DNA of 64,000 bases from Nocardia terrae (GCF_009760405.1 NZ_WRPP01000014.1:1-64000), one strand, 5' to 3'. Positions 1 through 7,757 are shown, counted from the stretch's first letter. Program-made: numbers and translations. Notes: generated by a model from the letters alone, not told the origin.

Positions 1-72
1 GGAAGCTAAGGCCACCTGCGCCGATGGTACTGCACTCGACAGGGTGTGGGAGAGTAGGACACCGCCGGAACA
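1..72 (+). rRNA. rrf: 5S rRNA, 3' part (truncated by window edge)
   Basis: The first ~72 bases match the conserved 3' half of actinobacterial 5S rRNA: the block around GGAAGCTAAG, then GCGCCGATGGTACTGC, then GGGAGAGTAGGACACCGCCG. The 5' half, and presumably the 23S and 16S genes, lie left of the window. A strong hairpin terminator follows directly, so this is the end of an rRNA operon. The exact 3' end is uncertain by a few bases. Confidence 0.93.
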
Positions 73-80
73 TCATTCGC

Positions 81-110
81 GAAGGCCCCCAGCATCAGCT
101 GGGGGCCTTC
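81..110 (+). terminator. rRNA operon terminator hairpin
   Basis: A perfect 13-bp inverted repeat (GAAGGCCCCCAGC and its complement, loop ATCA) begins about 9 bases after the 5S end. The tail after the stem is C/G/T-mixed rather than a clean T run, which is common for actinobacterial terminators. Confidence 0.85.
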
Positions 111-213
111 GGCGTTTCACGGGTACGTTCGTGTGTCTTCGATATCGCACTTCCCCTGAGCGGCAGGGTGATCAGCGGTCGAGCGCACCGACTTCGACCT
201 GTCCGCGCTGCTG

Positions 214-243
214 AAGGCTCCCCGGTTCACCCTGGGGGCCTTT
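214..243 (+). terminator. second terminator-like hairpin before the DUF2568 gene
   Basis: A 12-bp imperfect stem (AAGGCTCCCCGG against CCTGGGGGCCTT, one wobble and one mismatch) followed by TTTGC. It may be a back-up rRNA terminator or a leader hairpin of the next gene. The sequence resembles the first terminator, suggesting a degenerate copy. Confidence 0.5.
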
Positions 244-300
244 GCATTTCCGGTGGAGATCGGTACTCTAAAATGAGAGCACTGATCTCGGAGAGTAGCA

Positions 301-648
301 ATGATCCTTAGCGCGTGGACCGCCGTCAACCTGACCCTCGCTTTTGTTTTCGAGCTCGTCGCCGTCGCGGCCCTCGCCTACTGGGCTGCGCGGACCGGCC
401 GCGGCCGTGTGGCGAAAGTCCTGCTGGGCGTGGGCACCGCCGTCGCGGCCATGACCGTCTGGGGATTGTTCGCCGCGCCGCAGGCGAGCTTTTCGATCCC
501 CGCGGCCGCGGTGGCCACCAAGGTCGCTGTCTTCGGCGGCGCGGCGGTCGGGCTCTGGCGGCTGGGGCACCGGACCGCGGCCGTCGCCTTCCCGGTCTTG
601 GTCGTCGCCAACCTGGCGGCGATCCACCTCGGTCACCTCTCGTTCTGA
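301..648 (+). CDS. YrdB/DUF2568 family small membrane protein
   Basis: 115 residues, almost entirely four hydrophobic segments separated by short charged loops (about residues 5-28, 37-57, 62-84 and 90-112). The WGLFAAP motif after the second helix and the overall length fit the YrdB/DUF2568 family of uncharacterised inner-membrane proteins. The ATG has a GGAGAG ribosome-binding site 7 bases upstream. It stands alone between the rRNA terminator and the leader region of the resistance GTPase. Function is unknown. Confidence 0.75.
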   Translation: MILSAWTAVNLTLAFVFELVAVAALAYWAARTGRGRVAKVLLGVGTAVAAMTVWGLFAAPQASFSIPAAAVATKVAVFGGAAVGLWRLGHRTAAVAFPVLVVANLAAIHLGHLSF

Positions 649-759
649 TCTCGATTGCCCCGCTGGGAAATTCACGCGACAACGCCGGCGTTGCACTGTT
701 ACGTTCACTCGGCGGAGCGGGAGGCTCCGCGAAACTCGGAAAGCAGGAAGGGGCCGGTC

Positions 760-855
760 ATGCGTGAATACCGCACCGCCGTCGTCGCCCGTCCGCGCTT
801 CGAGGTGATCCTGGTGTCTTCGCCGGCTCGGTGCCGGCTGCGCGGCCGGTACTGA
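760..855 (+). CDS. putative 31-aa leader peptide of the ribosome-protection gene
   Basis: A 31-codon ORF with a very good ribosome-binding site (AGGAAGGGG, 6-base spacing to ATG) ends 69 bases before the ribosome-protection GTPase. Its C-terminus is rich in arginine (RCRLRGRY). The stop codon sits in the loop of a 5-bp hairpin (GGTAC-TGA-GTACC), immediately followed by a longer GC hairpin. A translated short ORF followed by overlapping hairpins before an antibiotic-resistance gene is the standard layout of ribosome-mediated attenuation. I infer a regulatory uORF; the peptide itself is not one I recognise. Confidence 0.55.
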   Translation: MREYRTAVVARPRFEVILVSSPARCRLRGRY

Positions 856-886
856 GTACCCCCGGACGTTCCTGATCGTCCCGGGG
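848..886 (+). promoter_or_regulatory. candidate attenuator: overlapping hairpins at the leader ORF stop
   Basis: Hairpin 1 is GGTAC-TGA-GTACC (848-860), with the leader stop codon in its loop. Hairpin 2 pairs 860-868 with 877-886 (CCCCGGACG against CGTCCCGGGG, one bulged C). The two share base 860, so they cannot both form fully. Another small stem, GCGGAGC/GCTCCGC at 712-730, precedes the leader ribosome-binding site. The sequence after hairpin 2 has only scattered T residues, so translational rather than transcriptional control is also possible. Confidence 0.45.
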
Positions 887-924
887 AATCGCGCTGTTCT
901 GTCCCAGATCAGCACGAAGGACGT

Positions 925-2958
925 ATGACCGTGCGTACCAATGTTTCCCGACAAGACCTGGCTGTCGTTCGCAACCTCGGAATTCTCGCGCATGTGGATG
1001 CCGGGAAGACCACCGTGACCGAACGCATGCTGTTTCTCACCGGTATCACCCACAAGCTCGGCGAGGTGCACGACGGCACCACCGTCACCGATTTCGATCC
1101 GCAGGAACGGGATCGGGGCATCACCATTTTCGCGGCGGCCGTGAGCTGCCGCTGGGACGAGCACCGGCTGACCGTCATCGATACCCCCGGGCACGTCGAC
1201 TTCTCCGATGAGGTCGAGCGTTCCCTGCGGGTATTGGACGGCGCCGTAGCGGTTTTCGACGCCGTCGCGGGCGTCGAGCCGCAGAGCGAATCCGTGTGGC
1301 GGCGGGCCGACCGCTACGGCGTGCCGCGCATCGCGTTCGTCAACAAGATGGATCGCGCCGGGGCCGACCTGACGGCCGCGGTCGCCTCCATTCGTGAACG
1401 GCTGCACCCGGTTCCGCTGCTCGTGCAGCTGCCGGTGTACGACGGTGACGCGTTTACCGGCGTGGTCGACCTGGTCCGCCCGCGGGCCCTGCACTGGGGC
1501 GGCGGCGTGGTCGAGGGCCCGGTGCCCGAATACCTCGCGGACGAGGTGGCGCATGCCCGGCGCGAGCTGGAAGAGGCGGTGGCGGAACGGCATTCGGCGG
1601 CGCTCGAGGAGTTCGTGGAACGCTCCGAGCTGTCCGCCGACACCCTGACCGCCGCGCTGCGGGAGCTGACGCTCGTCGGCGAGGTGGTGCCGGTGCTGTG
1701 CGGCGCGGCCTACCGCGATATCGGTATCGAGCCGCTGCTGGATGCCGTCGTGGCCTACCTGCCGTCGCCGCTGGACCGCCCCGCGGTCGGTGACGGCGAG
1801 GACCGCCGCGGCGCGGATCCGGCCGAACCGCTCGCCGCGTTGGCGTTCAAGGTGCATGCCACGCCGACGGGACGGCTCACCTTCGTGCGTGTCTACTCGG
1901 GCGTCCTGGCCAAGGGCGACACCGTGTTCGACGCGAGCGGAGGCCGTCGTGAGCGGGTTGCGCGCATCCTGCGGGTGCAGGCGGACCGGCACGAGGAGGT
2001 GGAGCGCGCGATAGCGGGCGACATCGTCGCGCTGGTCGGGCCCAAGGCGGTCCGGGTCGGTGCGACGCTGTGCGCGCCGGACGCCCCGGTCCAGCTGGAG
2101 CCGCCGGTTCCGACCGAGCCGGTGGTGTCGGTGGCGATCGAGGCGAAATCCAGCGCCGAGACCGAGAAGCTGGCGCTGGCCCTGGCTCGCCTGGCCGATG
2201 AGGACCCGTCCCTCACGGTGCGGACCGATCCGGAGACCGGGCAGACGCTGCTGGCCGGTCTGGGCGAACTGCATCTCGAGGTCGTGGTGGAGAAGCTGCG
2301 CCGCGACCGCGGGCTGAGCGTGACGGTCGGCAAGCCGCAGGTGGCGTATCGCGAGACCGTGGTGCGCGGCGTGCGGGGGCTGGTGTACCGGCACGTCAAG
2401 CAGGACGGCGGGGCCGGGCAGTGGGCGCACATCGTGCTGGATGTGCGGCCGTTGAACGAATCCGAGCCCGGGGCAACCGGTTTCGAGTTCGAGTCCACGG
2501 TGGTCGGCGGCCGGGTGCCGGCGGAGTTCGTGCACGCGGTCGAGGCCGGATGCCGGGACGCTCTGGCCGAGGGCCCGCTCGCGGGTCATCCGGTCACCGG
2601 CGTGCGGGTCACGCTCACCGACGGTGCGACGCATTCGAAGGATTCGTCGGACCTGGCGTTCCGCACGGCGGGCCGCCTCGGGCTGCGGGACGCCCTGCGC
2701 GCGAGCGTGATGGCGATCCTGGAACCGCTGGTGGAGCTGACCGTCACGGTGCCGGAGGACTATGTCGGTGCGGTGCTCGGTGATCTGGCCGCCCGGCGCG
2801 GCCGGGTCGCCGGTTCGGTGAGCCGCACCGGGGTCGTGGTGGTCACCGCTACGGTCCCGCTGGCCGAATTGTTCGGCTACGCAACCCGTTTGCGCAGCCG
2901 GACGCAGGGCCGGGGCACGTTCACCACGCGCCCGCTGGGCTACGCGCCCGCACCGTAA
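925..2958 (+). CDS. tetracycline-type ribosomal protection protein (EF-G-like GTPase, OtrA/TetM class)
   Basis: 677 residues with the translation-factor G motifs near the N-terminus: AHVDAGKT (G1, about residue 21), DRGIT (G2), DTPGHVDF (G3) and NKMD (G4). EF-G domains II-V follow. Length and order match ribosomal protection proteins (TetM about 640, OtrA about 660 aa) rather than housekeeping EF-G (about 700). Such proteins displace tetracycline from the 30S A site by GTP hydrolysis. The gene is monocistronic, with its own leader region and a strong terminator. GAAGGA lies 3-8 bases before the ATG. An intrinsic actinobacterial EF-G-like paralogue without a resistance role remains possible. 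Confidence 0.85.
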   Translation: MTVRTNVSRQDLAVVRNLGILAHVDAGKTTVTERMLFLTGITHKLGEVHDGTTVTDFDPQERDRGITIFAAAVSCRWDEHRLTVIDTPGHVDFSDEVERSLRVLDGAVAVFDAVAGVEPQSESVWRRADRYGVPRIAFVNKMDRAGADLTAAVASIRERLHPVPLLVQLPVYDGDAFTGVVDLVRPRALHWGGGVVEGPVPEYLADEVAHARRELEEAVAERHSAALEEFVERSELSADTLTAALRELTLVGEVVPVLCGAAYRDIGIEPLLDAVVAYLPSPLDRPAVGDGEDRRGADPAEPLAALAFKVHATPTGRLTFVRVYSGVLAKGDTVFDASGGRRERVARILRVQADRHEEVERAIAGDIVALVGPKAVRVGATLCAPDAPVQLEPPVPTEPVVSVAIEAKSSAETEKLALALARLADEDPSLTVRTDPETGQTLLAGLGELHLEVVVEKLRRDRGLSVTVGKPQVAYRETVVRGVRGLVYRHVKQDGGAGQWAHIVLDVRPLNESEPGATGFEFESTVVGGRVPAEFVHAVEAGCRDALAEGPLAGHPVTGVRVTLTDGATHSKDSSDLAFRTAGRLGLRDALRASVMAILEPLVELTVTVPEDYVGAVLGDLAARRGRVAGSVSRTGVVVVTATVPLAELFGYATRLRSRTQGRGTFTTRPLGYAPAP

Positions 2959-2964
2959 GAGGTT

Positions 2965-2996
2965 CGGTGGCGGCGACTCGGAAGTCGCCGCCACCG
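2965..2996 (+). terminator. terminator of the ribosome-protection gene
   Basis: A perfect 14-bp stem (CGGTGGCGGCGACT and its complement, loop CGGA) starts 7 bases after the stop codon. Confidence 0.8.
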
Positions 2997-3017
2997 GATT
3001 CTCCCCAAGGTATTGAT

Positions 3018-3054
3018 TGTTGTCGCGACTACAGTTACTGTTGTCGCAACAACA
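3018..3054 (+). promoter_or_regulatory. tandem 16-bp palindromes, probable MarR operator
   Basis: Two related palindromes: TGTTGTCGCGACTACA (3018-3033, one mismatched pair) and TGTTGTCGCAACAACA (3039-3054, two mismatched pairs). Their centres are 21 bp apart, two helical turns, so two dimers would sit on the same face. They lie directly before the SRPBCC-MarR pair, and the shape suits a MarR-family regulator. I infer autoregulation by the downstream MarR protein. Confidence 0.65.
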
Positions 3055-3078
3055 GAAATTCCGAAGGGGATGACAGCG

Positions 3079-3504
3079 ATGATGTACTCGTTCACCGAAG
3101 CAGCCGTGATCAAGGGCGATATCGACAAGATCTGGGCGGTCGCCACCGACACCAACCGTCTGGCCGAGTGGGACCCGCACGAGGAGGCGGCGCGCATTGA
3201 CGGCGAATTCGTGCCCGGGACCACCGGGTGGGTCAAGCCGAAGGGGGCTCCCGCCGGGCCGTTTACGATCGTGGCCGTGGAGCCGGGAAAGTCGTGGACC
3301 AGTGAGGCGGGGATTCCGTTCGGGAAGCTCCGTGGTCACAACACCTTCGAGGACCTCGGCGACGGGACGGTTCGGGTGGCGAAGAATGTGGAGATCCACG
3401 GGCCGATGGGGCCGTTGTTCAAGCTCATCTGGGAGAAGGGCATGCGCAGGGACATGCCGCTGTCCTTCGCCGCACTGGAACAGGAGGCGCTGCGGCGTGG
3501 CTGA
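3079..3504 (+). CDS. SRPBCC family (START/polyketide-cyclase-like) protein
   Basis: About 141 residues with the SRPBCC pattern: an early strand and helix containing IWAVATDTNRLAEWDP, central beta strands, and a long C-terminal helix after GPLFKLIWEKG. These helix-grip proteins bind hydrophobic ligands; the ligand is unknown. An upstream in-frame ATG (3070) abuts the AAGGGG ribosome-binding site, so ATG 3079 (or 3082) with 9-base spacing is preferred. It overlaps the MarR gene start by 8 bases, indicating a two-gene operon. The pair may respond to a hydrophobic or aromatic compound. Confidence 0.8.
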   Translation: MMYSFTEAAVIKGDIDKIWAVATDTNRLAEWDPHEEAARIDGEFVPGTTGWVKPKGAPAGPFTIVAVEPGKSWTSEAGIPFGKLRGHNTFEDLGDGTVRVAKNVEIHGPMGPLFKLIWEKGMRRDMPLSFAALEQEALRRG

Positions 3505-3967
3505 ATCGCCCGATGGATCGACGCCGATGCGGGGCGTTCCGCGAGGTCCGCTCATGAGTCCGGGCTTCTGGCTGCATCACGCCGCCCTGGAGTGGCGGAA
3601 CACGCTGGAACGCAATCTGCGCCCGCTCGGGCTCACCCCCACCCAGTTCAACCTGCTCGCCTCGGCGGGCTGGTTGAGTCGGCAGGGCGAGCTGCCCACT
3701 CAGCAGCAGGTGGCCGACATGTCCGGCTCGGACCGCATGATGGCCTCCAAGGTGATTCGCGGGCTGGAGGAGCGCGGCCTGCTGATCCGCCGTCCGGATC
3801 CCGCCGACGCCCGCGTCCTGCGCGTCGAACTCGATCCCGCCGGCAGGGAACTGGTCAGCAAGGCGGTGCAGATCGCGGTCGACACCGATGCCCAGCTCTT
3901 CGGCGCGGACGGCGACATGTTGCGCGAGCATCTGAAACCCATTGCCGCGCACCGCCTGCCGCAATGA
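3497..3967 (+). CDS. MarR family transcriptional regulator
   Basis: 156 residues from GTG 3497; an ATG at 3527 or 3554 is possible. The winged-helix core follows MarR order: a dimer helix (LTPTQFNLLASAGWLS), the recognition region (TQQQVADMSGSDRMMASKVIRGLEERGLL) and the wing (RRPDPADARVLRVELDPAG). It overlaps the SRPBCC stop codon, so translation is probably coupled, and the twin palindromes upstream are its likely target. It converges on the GNAT gene, whose stop abuts it. MarR proteins are usually repressors relieved by small phenolic or lipophilic ligands. Confidence 0.88.
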   Translation: MAESPDGSTPMRGVPRGPLMSPGFWLHHAALEWRNTLERNLRPLGLTPTQFNLLASAGWLSRQGELPTQQQVADMSGSDRMMASKVIRGLEERGLLIRRPDPADARVLRVELDPAGRELVSKAVQIAVDTDAQLFGADGDMLREHLKPIAAHRLPQ

Positions 3968-4813
3968 TCAGGACTTGACCAGAATGGCGCGGGTGTAGAG
4001 CAGCGCGAAGCCCAGCCGCTGCACGTTCTGCTGGGACTTCGAGCCCGGCTGGGTGGTGACGACGGCGATATCGCAGCCCGCCGCGCTCGCCTCGGCCAGC
4101 CGGACCGACAGCAGCGAGGACTGCACACCGTGCCGCCGATGCGCGGGATGCGTTGCCGCGCCTGTGAGTTGGGCGATGCCATCGGACATCCGCATGCTCG
4201 CCCCGCCCGCGACCGCGCCGTCGTGCCGGGCCAGGTAGCGCCGCACTCCCGCCGAGCCGGTCAGGTCGCGCATGGCGCGGGCGATGATGTCGGCCGGGAA
4301 CTCTTCGTGGGAGGCGATGCCCTGGGCATCGGGATGCGCGAAACCTTCGGCGACCACGTCGAGCCAGGTATCGAATTCGCCTTCGGCGCTGGGTTTCACC
4401 TCGACTCCCTCGGCGATCACCGCGGCTCGCTCGCCGCCGAGTTCGAGACCGAGCACATTCTCGAACGACACCAACCGGTAGCCGCGCGCGGTGAGCAGTT
4501 CGCCCACACCGGGATCACCGAGCTGCGACACCTCGGCCTGCACCGGCGTTTTCCGCTCCGCGAAGAGTCGCTCGATCTCGTCGAGTTCCGCCTCGCCGGG
4601 CACGCCCGCGAATCCGAGCCCGGCCACCTTGTTCAACGGGGACCCGTCCTCGGCGAAGGACGCCACCCCGCCCGCGACCGAAATCACGAACCCGGCTTCG
4701 GCGCCGAGCCGCGCGGCGGCGGCGCCACAGCCCTTGGCGATCAGCTCCGTCTCCGCCCGTTCGATTCGGGCGGCCAACTCCACTCCACAGAACAGCGTTC
4801 CGGAATCTCGCAT
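3968..4813 (-). CDS. GNAT family N-acetyltransferase
   Basis: 281 residues. The C-terminal GNAT fold is clear: GAVAGGASMRMSDGIAQLTGAATHP (strands 3-4), HRRHGVQSSLL (acetyl-CoA pyrophosphate loop, a variant of Q/RxxGxG/A), and QNVQRLGF near the end. The ~110-residue N-terminal half resembles a degenerate first GNAT repeat. The substrate is unknown. An upstream ATG (4855) has no ribosome-binding site. ATG 4813 has a TAGGGT -10-like box 7 bases before it, suggesting a leaderless start divergent from the HAD gene. Confidence 0.8.
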   Translation of the reverse strand: MRDSGTLFCGVELAARIERAETELIAKGCGAAAARLGAEAGFVISVAGGVASFAEDGSPLNKVAGLGFAGVPGEAELDEIERLFAERKTPVQAEVSQLGDPGVGELLTARGYRLVSFENVLGLELGGERAAVIAEGVEVKPSAEGEFDTWLDVVAEGFAHPDAQGIASHEEFPADIIARAMRDLTGSAGVRRYLARHDGAVAGGASMRMSDGIAQLTGAATHPAHRRHGVQSSLLSVRLAEASAAGCDIAVVTTQPGSKSQQNVQRLGFALLYTRAILVKS

Positions 4814-4880
4814 GGATTCGACCCTAGGTCCGGTCCCCGGCCGCGGTCGCGTCATTTTCGCCCGGGGCTAGGGTCGGGGC

Positions 4881-5519
4881 GTGGCTGTTGATCATTCGAA
4901 CGGATCCGTGGACGGGCCGGTGGTCGGGTTCGACCTGGATATGACGCTGATCGATTCGCGGCCGGGGATCGCCGCGGTGTGGGATGCGGTGGCCGCGCGG
5001 ACCGGGGTGCCGATCGATTCCGAGCTGGTGGTGTCGAGGCTGGGACCGCCGCTGGCGCACGAGGCGGCGCACTGGTTTCCCGAGCACGAGGTGCCGGGGA
5101 TCGTGGCCATGTACCGGGAGCTGTATCCGGATCTGGCGGTGCACGCGTCGGAGCATCTGCCCGGTGTGGTCGACGCGTTGGCCGCGGTGCATCGGGCCGG
5201 TGGGCGGGTGCTGGTGATCACGGCCAAGAACGGGCCGCACGCGCAGTTGCATCTGGATCACCTGGGGCTCGAGGTCGACGAGCTGGTCGGTGGGGCGTGG
5301 GCCGAGGAGAAGGGGGAGGTGCTGCGGGAGCGCGGGGCCTCGGTCTATGTCGGCGACCATCTCGGGGATGTGCGCGCCGCGAAGGTGGCGGACGCCGTGT
5401 CGGTGGCCGTGGCGACCGGTCCGTACACCGGGGAGGAGCTCGCGGCCGCAGGCGCGAACGTGGTGCTGCGGGACCTGACCGAGTTTCCGGCCTGGCTCAT
5501 GGCGCACCTGGCAGGCTGA
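4881..5519 (+). CDS. HAD superfamily hydrolase (phosphoglycolate phosphatase-like)
   Basis: 212 residues. HAD motif I is GFDLDMTLIDS (about residues 17-27, nucleophile Asp in DLD), motif II is VLVITAKN (Thr), motif III is the Lys region EEKGEVL, and motif IV is VYVGDHLGDVRAA. The all-helical cap between motifs I and II places it in the phosphoglycolate-phosphatase/beta-phosphoglucomutase class. The true substrate cannot be read from sequence. The GTG start has TAGGGT 6 bases upstream and no ribosome-binding site, so it is probably leaderless and divergent from the GNAT gene. Confidence 0.82.
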   Translation: MAVDHSNGSVDGPVVGFDLDMTLIDSRPGIAAVWDAVAARTGVPIDSELVVSRLGPPLAHEAAHWFPEHEVPGIVAMYRELYPDLAVHASEHLPGVVDALAAVHRAGGRVLVITAKNGPHAQLHLDHLGLEVDELVGGAWAEEKGEVLRERGASVYVGDHLGDVRAAKVADAVSVAVATGPYTGEELAAAGANVVLRDLTEFPAWLMAHLAG

Positions 5520-5523
5520 CTCC

Positions 5524-5597
5524 GTCATTCCCGCGTGCTTTTGGCGGGAATCTACCCCCGTAGCTGTGGATCCCGGCCAAAAGCACGCCGGGATGAC
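5524..5597. repeat. long imperfect inverted repeat (REP-like element)
   Basis: Arms of about 33 and 32 bases (5524-5556 and 5566-5597) are near-complementary. Each contains the core GTGCTTTTGG or its complement flanked by CCCG(C/G)C blocks. It lies five bases after the HAD stop codon, so it could act as a bidirectional terminator. The structure suggests a dispersed intergenic palindromic repeat; only one clear copy is in this window. Confidence 0.7.
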
Positions 5598-5656
5598 GAG
5601 GGATGTTGCCGCCGTTGACATCACGCTGATTCGAATGCTGTCGGCGCTGATCGGGC

Positions 5657-6319
5657 ATGGCTACCGTTGGTCCCGGTCACGTGGTTTCGGTCGGGGCGGT
5701 GGGTGTCGCCGCGGTGGCGCTGGTGGCGGGACTGGCCTCGGCCTGCTCCAACGACTCGTCCGGAAGCAACTCGGACACCGTGTATTTCGGTGTTTCCGGG
5801 CCGAAGACCGGTGGTTCGGCTGAGTACGGGCGGCTCTGGCAGCAGGGCTTCGACCTGGCGCTGGACGAGATCAACGCGGCGGGCGGGATCAACGGCAAGA
5901 AGGTCGCGCTGAAATGGGAGGATTCGCAGTCGGATCCGAAGCAGGCGGTGCCGATCGCCACCAAGTTCGTGGGCGACCGGTCGATCATCGCCGAGCTGGG
6001 TGACTTCTCCTCTCCGGCCTCCATCGCGGCGTCGCCGGTGTACAACCGCGGCAAGCTGGTGCAATACGGCTTCACCAACGGCGGACCGGAGGTGGCGAAC
6101 TCGGTGGCCGATGTGCTGCGCGACATCTATTACGGCACTCCCGACGAGGTCGCCGAGCAGCTCGCCGCGGACACCGCGCTCCGCGACTCCGCCGATTTCA
6201 TCGTCCAGGTGCATCCGGTCGACCCCGGCCATGCCGCCACCCTGCGCTCCATCGAACTCATCGCCACCAAGGTTGCGCCGCAACTGGGTTGGCGGGCCGA
6301 CGAAGGAATTCACCCGTGA
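5657..6319 (+). pseudogene. chimera: N-half of a branched-chain-type ABC binding lipoprotein fused in frame to a luciferase-like monooxygenase C-tail
   Basis: 220 residues. Residues 1-30 form a lipoprotein signal (lipobox LASAC), and residues 40 to about 145 match a Leu/Ile/Val-type periplasmic-binding protein (VYFGVSGPKTGGSAEYG, LDEINAAGGINGKKV, DFSSPASIAASP). From about residue 150 the sequence changes to the C-terminus of a flavin-dependent luciferase-like monooxygenase (YYGTPDEVAEQLAAD, then LELIATKVAPQLGW-like text). Neither half is complete. The join is in frame and looks like a deletion between two adjacent genes of an operon. The stop overlaps the next start (GTGA). The product is probably a non-functional lipoprotein. 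Confidence 0.7.
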
Positions 6320-6933
6320 CCCAGGCACCTTCGGCCGACAGCGCAGCCGCGCCTGCGGAATCGCCTACCGCCGTGACCGAATCGACGGCCCCCGCTGGAT
6401 CGCTTGCCGCCGCGGCGGAGTCTGTCGTCGCCGCTGGACCGGCGGATCCTGCGGAGTCCGGGGCGGAGGCGACCGAATCCGGGGCGCTGGATGACGTCAT
6501 CGCCGCCGTGCTCGGGGAGGGCGCGGAAGCAGTGCGGGCGCTGCGGGAGACACGCCCGGCGGTGGTCGCGCACACCCAGGGCGTGTACGACGCCCTCCTC
6601 GACGGTCCCGCCACCGAGGCCATCGGACGCGAACGGGTGATCGCCGCGGCGGTCGCGGTGGCCGAGTTGGCCGGTGCGCCCGCACTCGCTACGCACTACG
6701 CGTCGCTGGGAACCGTTCCCGCGGAAGGCGATCCGGTGCTGGCCGCCATCCTGCGGCACGCGGCTCGCGTCACCACCGCGCCGGCGTCGATCACCCGCGC
6801 GGATATCGACGCGCTGGCGGCCGTCGGCCTGTCCGAGCGCGACATCGTGACGGTGGCGCAGCTCATCGGATTCGTGCACTTCCAGGTCCGGCTGCTGGCT
6901 GGGCTCGAATTGATCGGAGCGGAACATGAGTGA
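6316..6933 (+). CDS. CMD-domain protein, Avi_7170-like
   Basis: 205 residues from GTG, overlapping the preceding stop by 4 bases. The first ~60 residues are Ala/Pro/Ser-rich low complexity; the rest is an all-helical carboxymuconolactone-decarboxylase/AhpD-like domain (DDVIAAVLGEG onward, LAAVGLSERDIVTVAQLIGFVHFQ near the end). It has no CxxC pair, so it is unlikely to be a peroxidase itself. The order luciferase-like monooxygenase, CMD protein, alkylhydroperoxidase is one I recall as conserved (KPN_01858, Avi_7170, Avi_7169 families), often beside ABC transporter genes. Its partners on both sides are damaged here. Confidence 0.72.
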   Translation: MTQAPSADSAAAPAESPTAVTESTAPAGSLAAAAESVVAAGPADPAESGAEATESGALDDVIAAVLGEGAEAVRALRETRPAVVAHTQGVYDALLDGPATEAIGRERVIAAAVAVAELAGAPALATHYASLGTVPAEGDPVLAAILRHAARVTTAPASITRADIDALAAVGLSERDIVTVAQLIGFVHFQVRLLAGLELIGAEHE

Positions 6934-7548
6934 GCAGGCCACCGGTGAGGTGCGCAGCGTCGAAACCTTCCGTCGGCCCGCGGGATTCACCCGGGAGCGG
7001 CTGGACTGGGTGCCCTGGGTGGAGCCGATCGAGCTGGCCGACGCCGACGAGTCGCAGCGGCCGCTGCTCGAGGGGACCGCGGCGTCGGGCCCTATTTCCG
7101 GCTATTGGCACGCAACGCCGCGGTCCTCGCGCATCGCAGCGCCAATGACAAAGAGATCTTCTACGGCCGGGAGGGGCTGACCCGAGCTGAGCGCGAACTC
7201 GCGGCGACCGTTACCTCGCGGCACAACGGCTGCGAATACTGTGCCTCTGTTCATTCTCGTTTCACTTCGGCGTTGTCCAAGCGCGCCGACGATGTCCAGC
7301 GGTTGCTGGACGAAGGCAACGAGGTGCGGATCGACGAACGGTGGGACGCGATCATCGATTTCGTGGACGCGCTGGCCGCCAATCCGCCCCGGGCGGGCCT
7401 GGACGAGGTGAAGCGCCTGCGCGAGCTGGGTTTCAGTGAGGTGGAGCTGCACGACCTGGTGTTGTCCGCGGCCTCGTTCTCGTGGGCCAACCGTCTCATG
7501 CTCACCCTGGGCGAGCCGGAGGTCCCGGCCGAGGCGAGTGAAATCTAG
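6926..7548 (+). pseudogene. alkylhydroperoxidase-domain protein (Avi_7169-like), frameshifted
   Basis: The ATG overlaps the CMD stop by 8 bases. The frame runs to about 7085 (WVPWVEPIELADADESQRPLL), then the family continuation PYFRLLARNAAVLAHRSAND is found only in another frame, which runs to 7548 and carries the redox pair in GCEYCASVH plus FSWANRLMLTLGEPE. One base has been lost near a run of G and C at about 7086-7092. Read through, it would be about 207 residues. Either a genuine mutation or a single-base sequencing error in a homopolymer explains it. Confidence 0.72.
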
Positions 7549-7673
7549 CGGTCTCTGGAAAAAGTTCTAGAGAGTTCATCCGAAAACTTCCCTGCTTGGG
7601 CGCTTGGTCGGTATCGTCCCGATGGCAAACGGCCAGTGACGGCACTGGCAATCTGTTGGATCGGAGCACCACT

Positions 7674-7757
7674 ATGGCGAACCTCCTTTCGGATGTTCTG
7701 GTTCAGAGCATCATCAAGCTGTTGCGGACCGGCTCCGCGAGTCTTTCCGCCAAGTAG
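7674..7757 (+). CDS. possible 27-aa amphipathic peptide
   Basis: ATG to TAG, 27 codons (begins MANLLSDVLVQSIIKLL, ends SLSAK), with a GGAG-type ribosome-binding site 8 bases upstream and a strong terminator 50 bases downstream. The central stretch would form an amphipathic helix with hydrophobic L, V and I on one face. Its own promoter-like box and terminator make it a self-contained small transcript. It could be a real peptide or the chance ORF of a small RNA. No function is assigned. Confidence 0.4.
   Translation: MANLLSDVLVQSIIKLLRTGSASLSAK

Noticed and set aside
268..3555. 1095-codon open frame on the minus strand
   Set aside because: It lies opposite the ribosome-protection GTPase and reads as Arg/His/Pro-rich sequence without domains; a GC-rich shadow frame.
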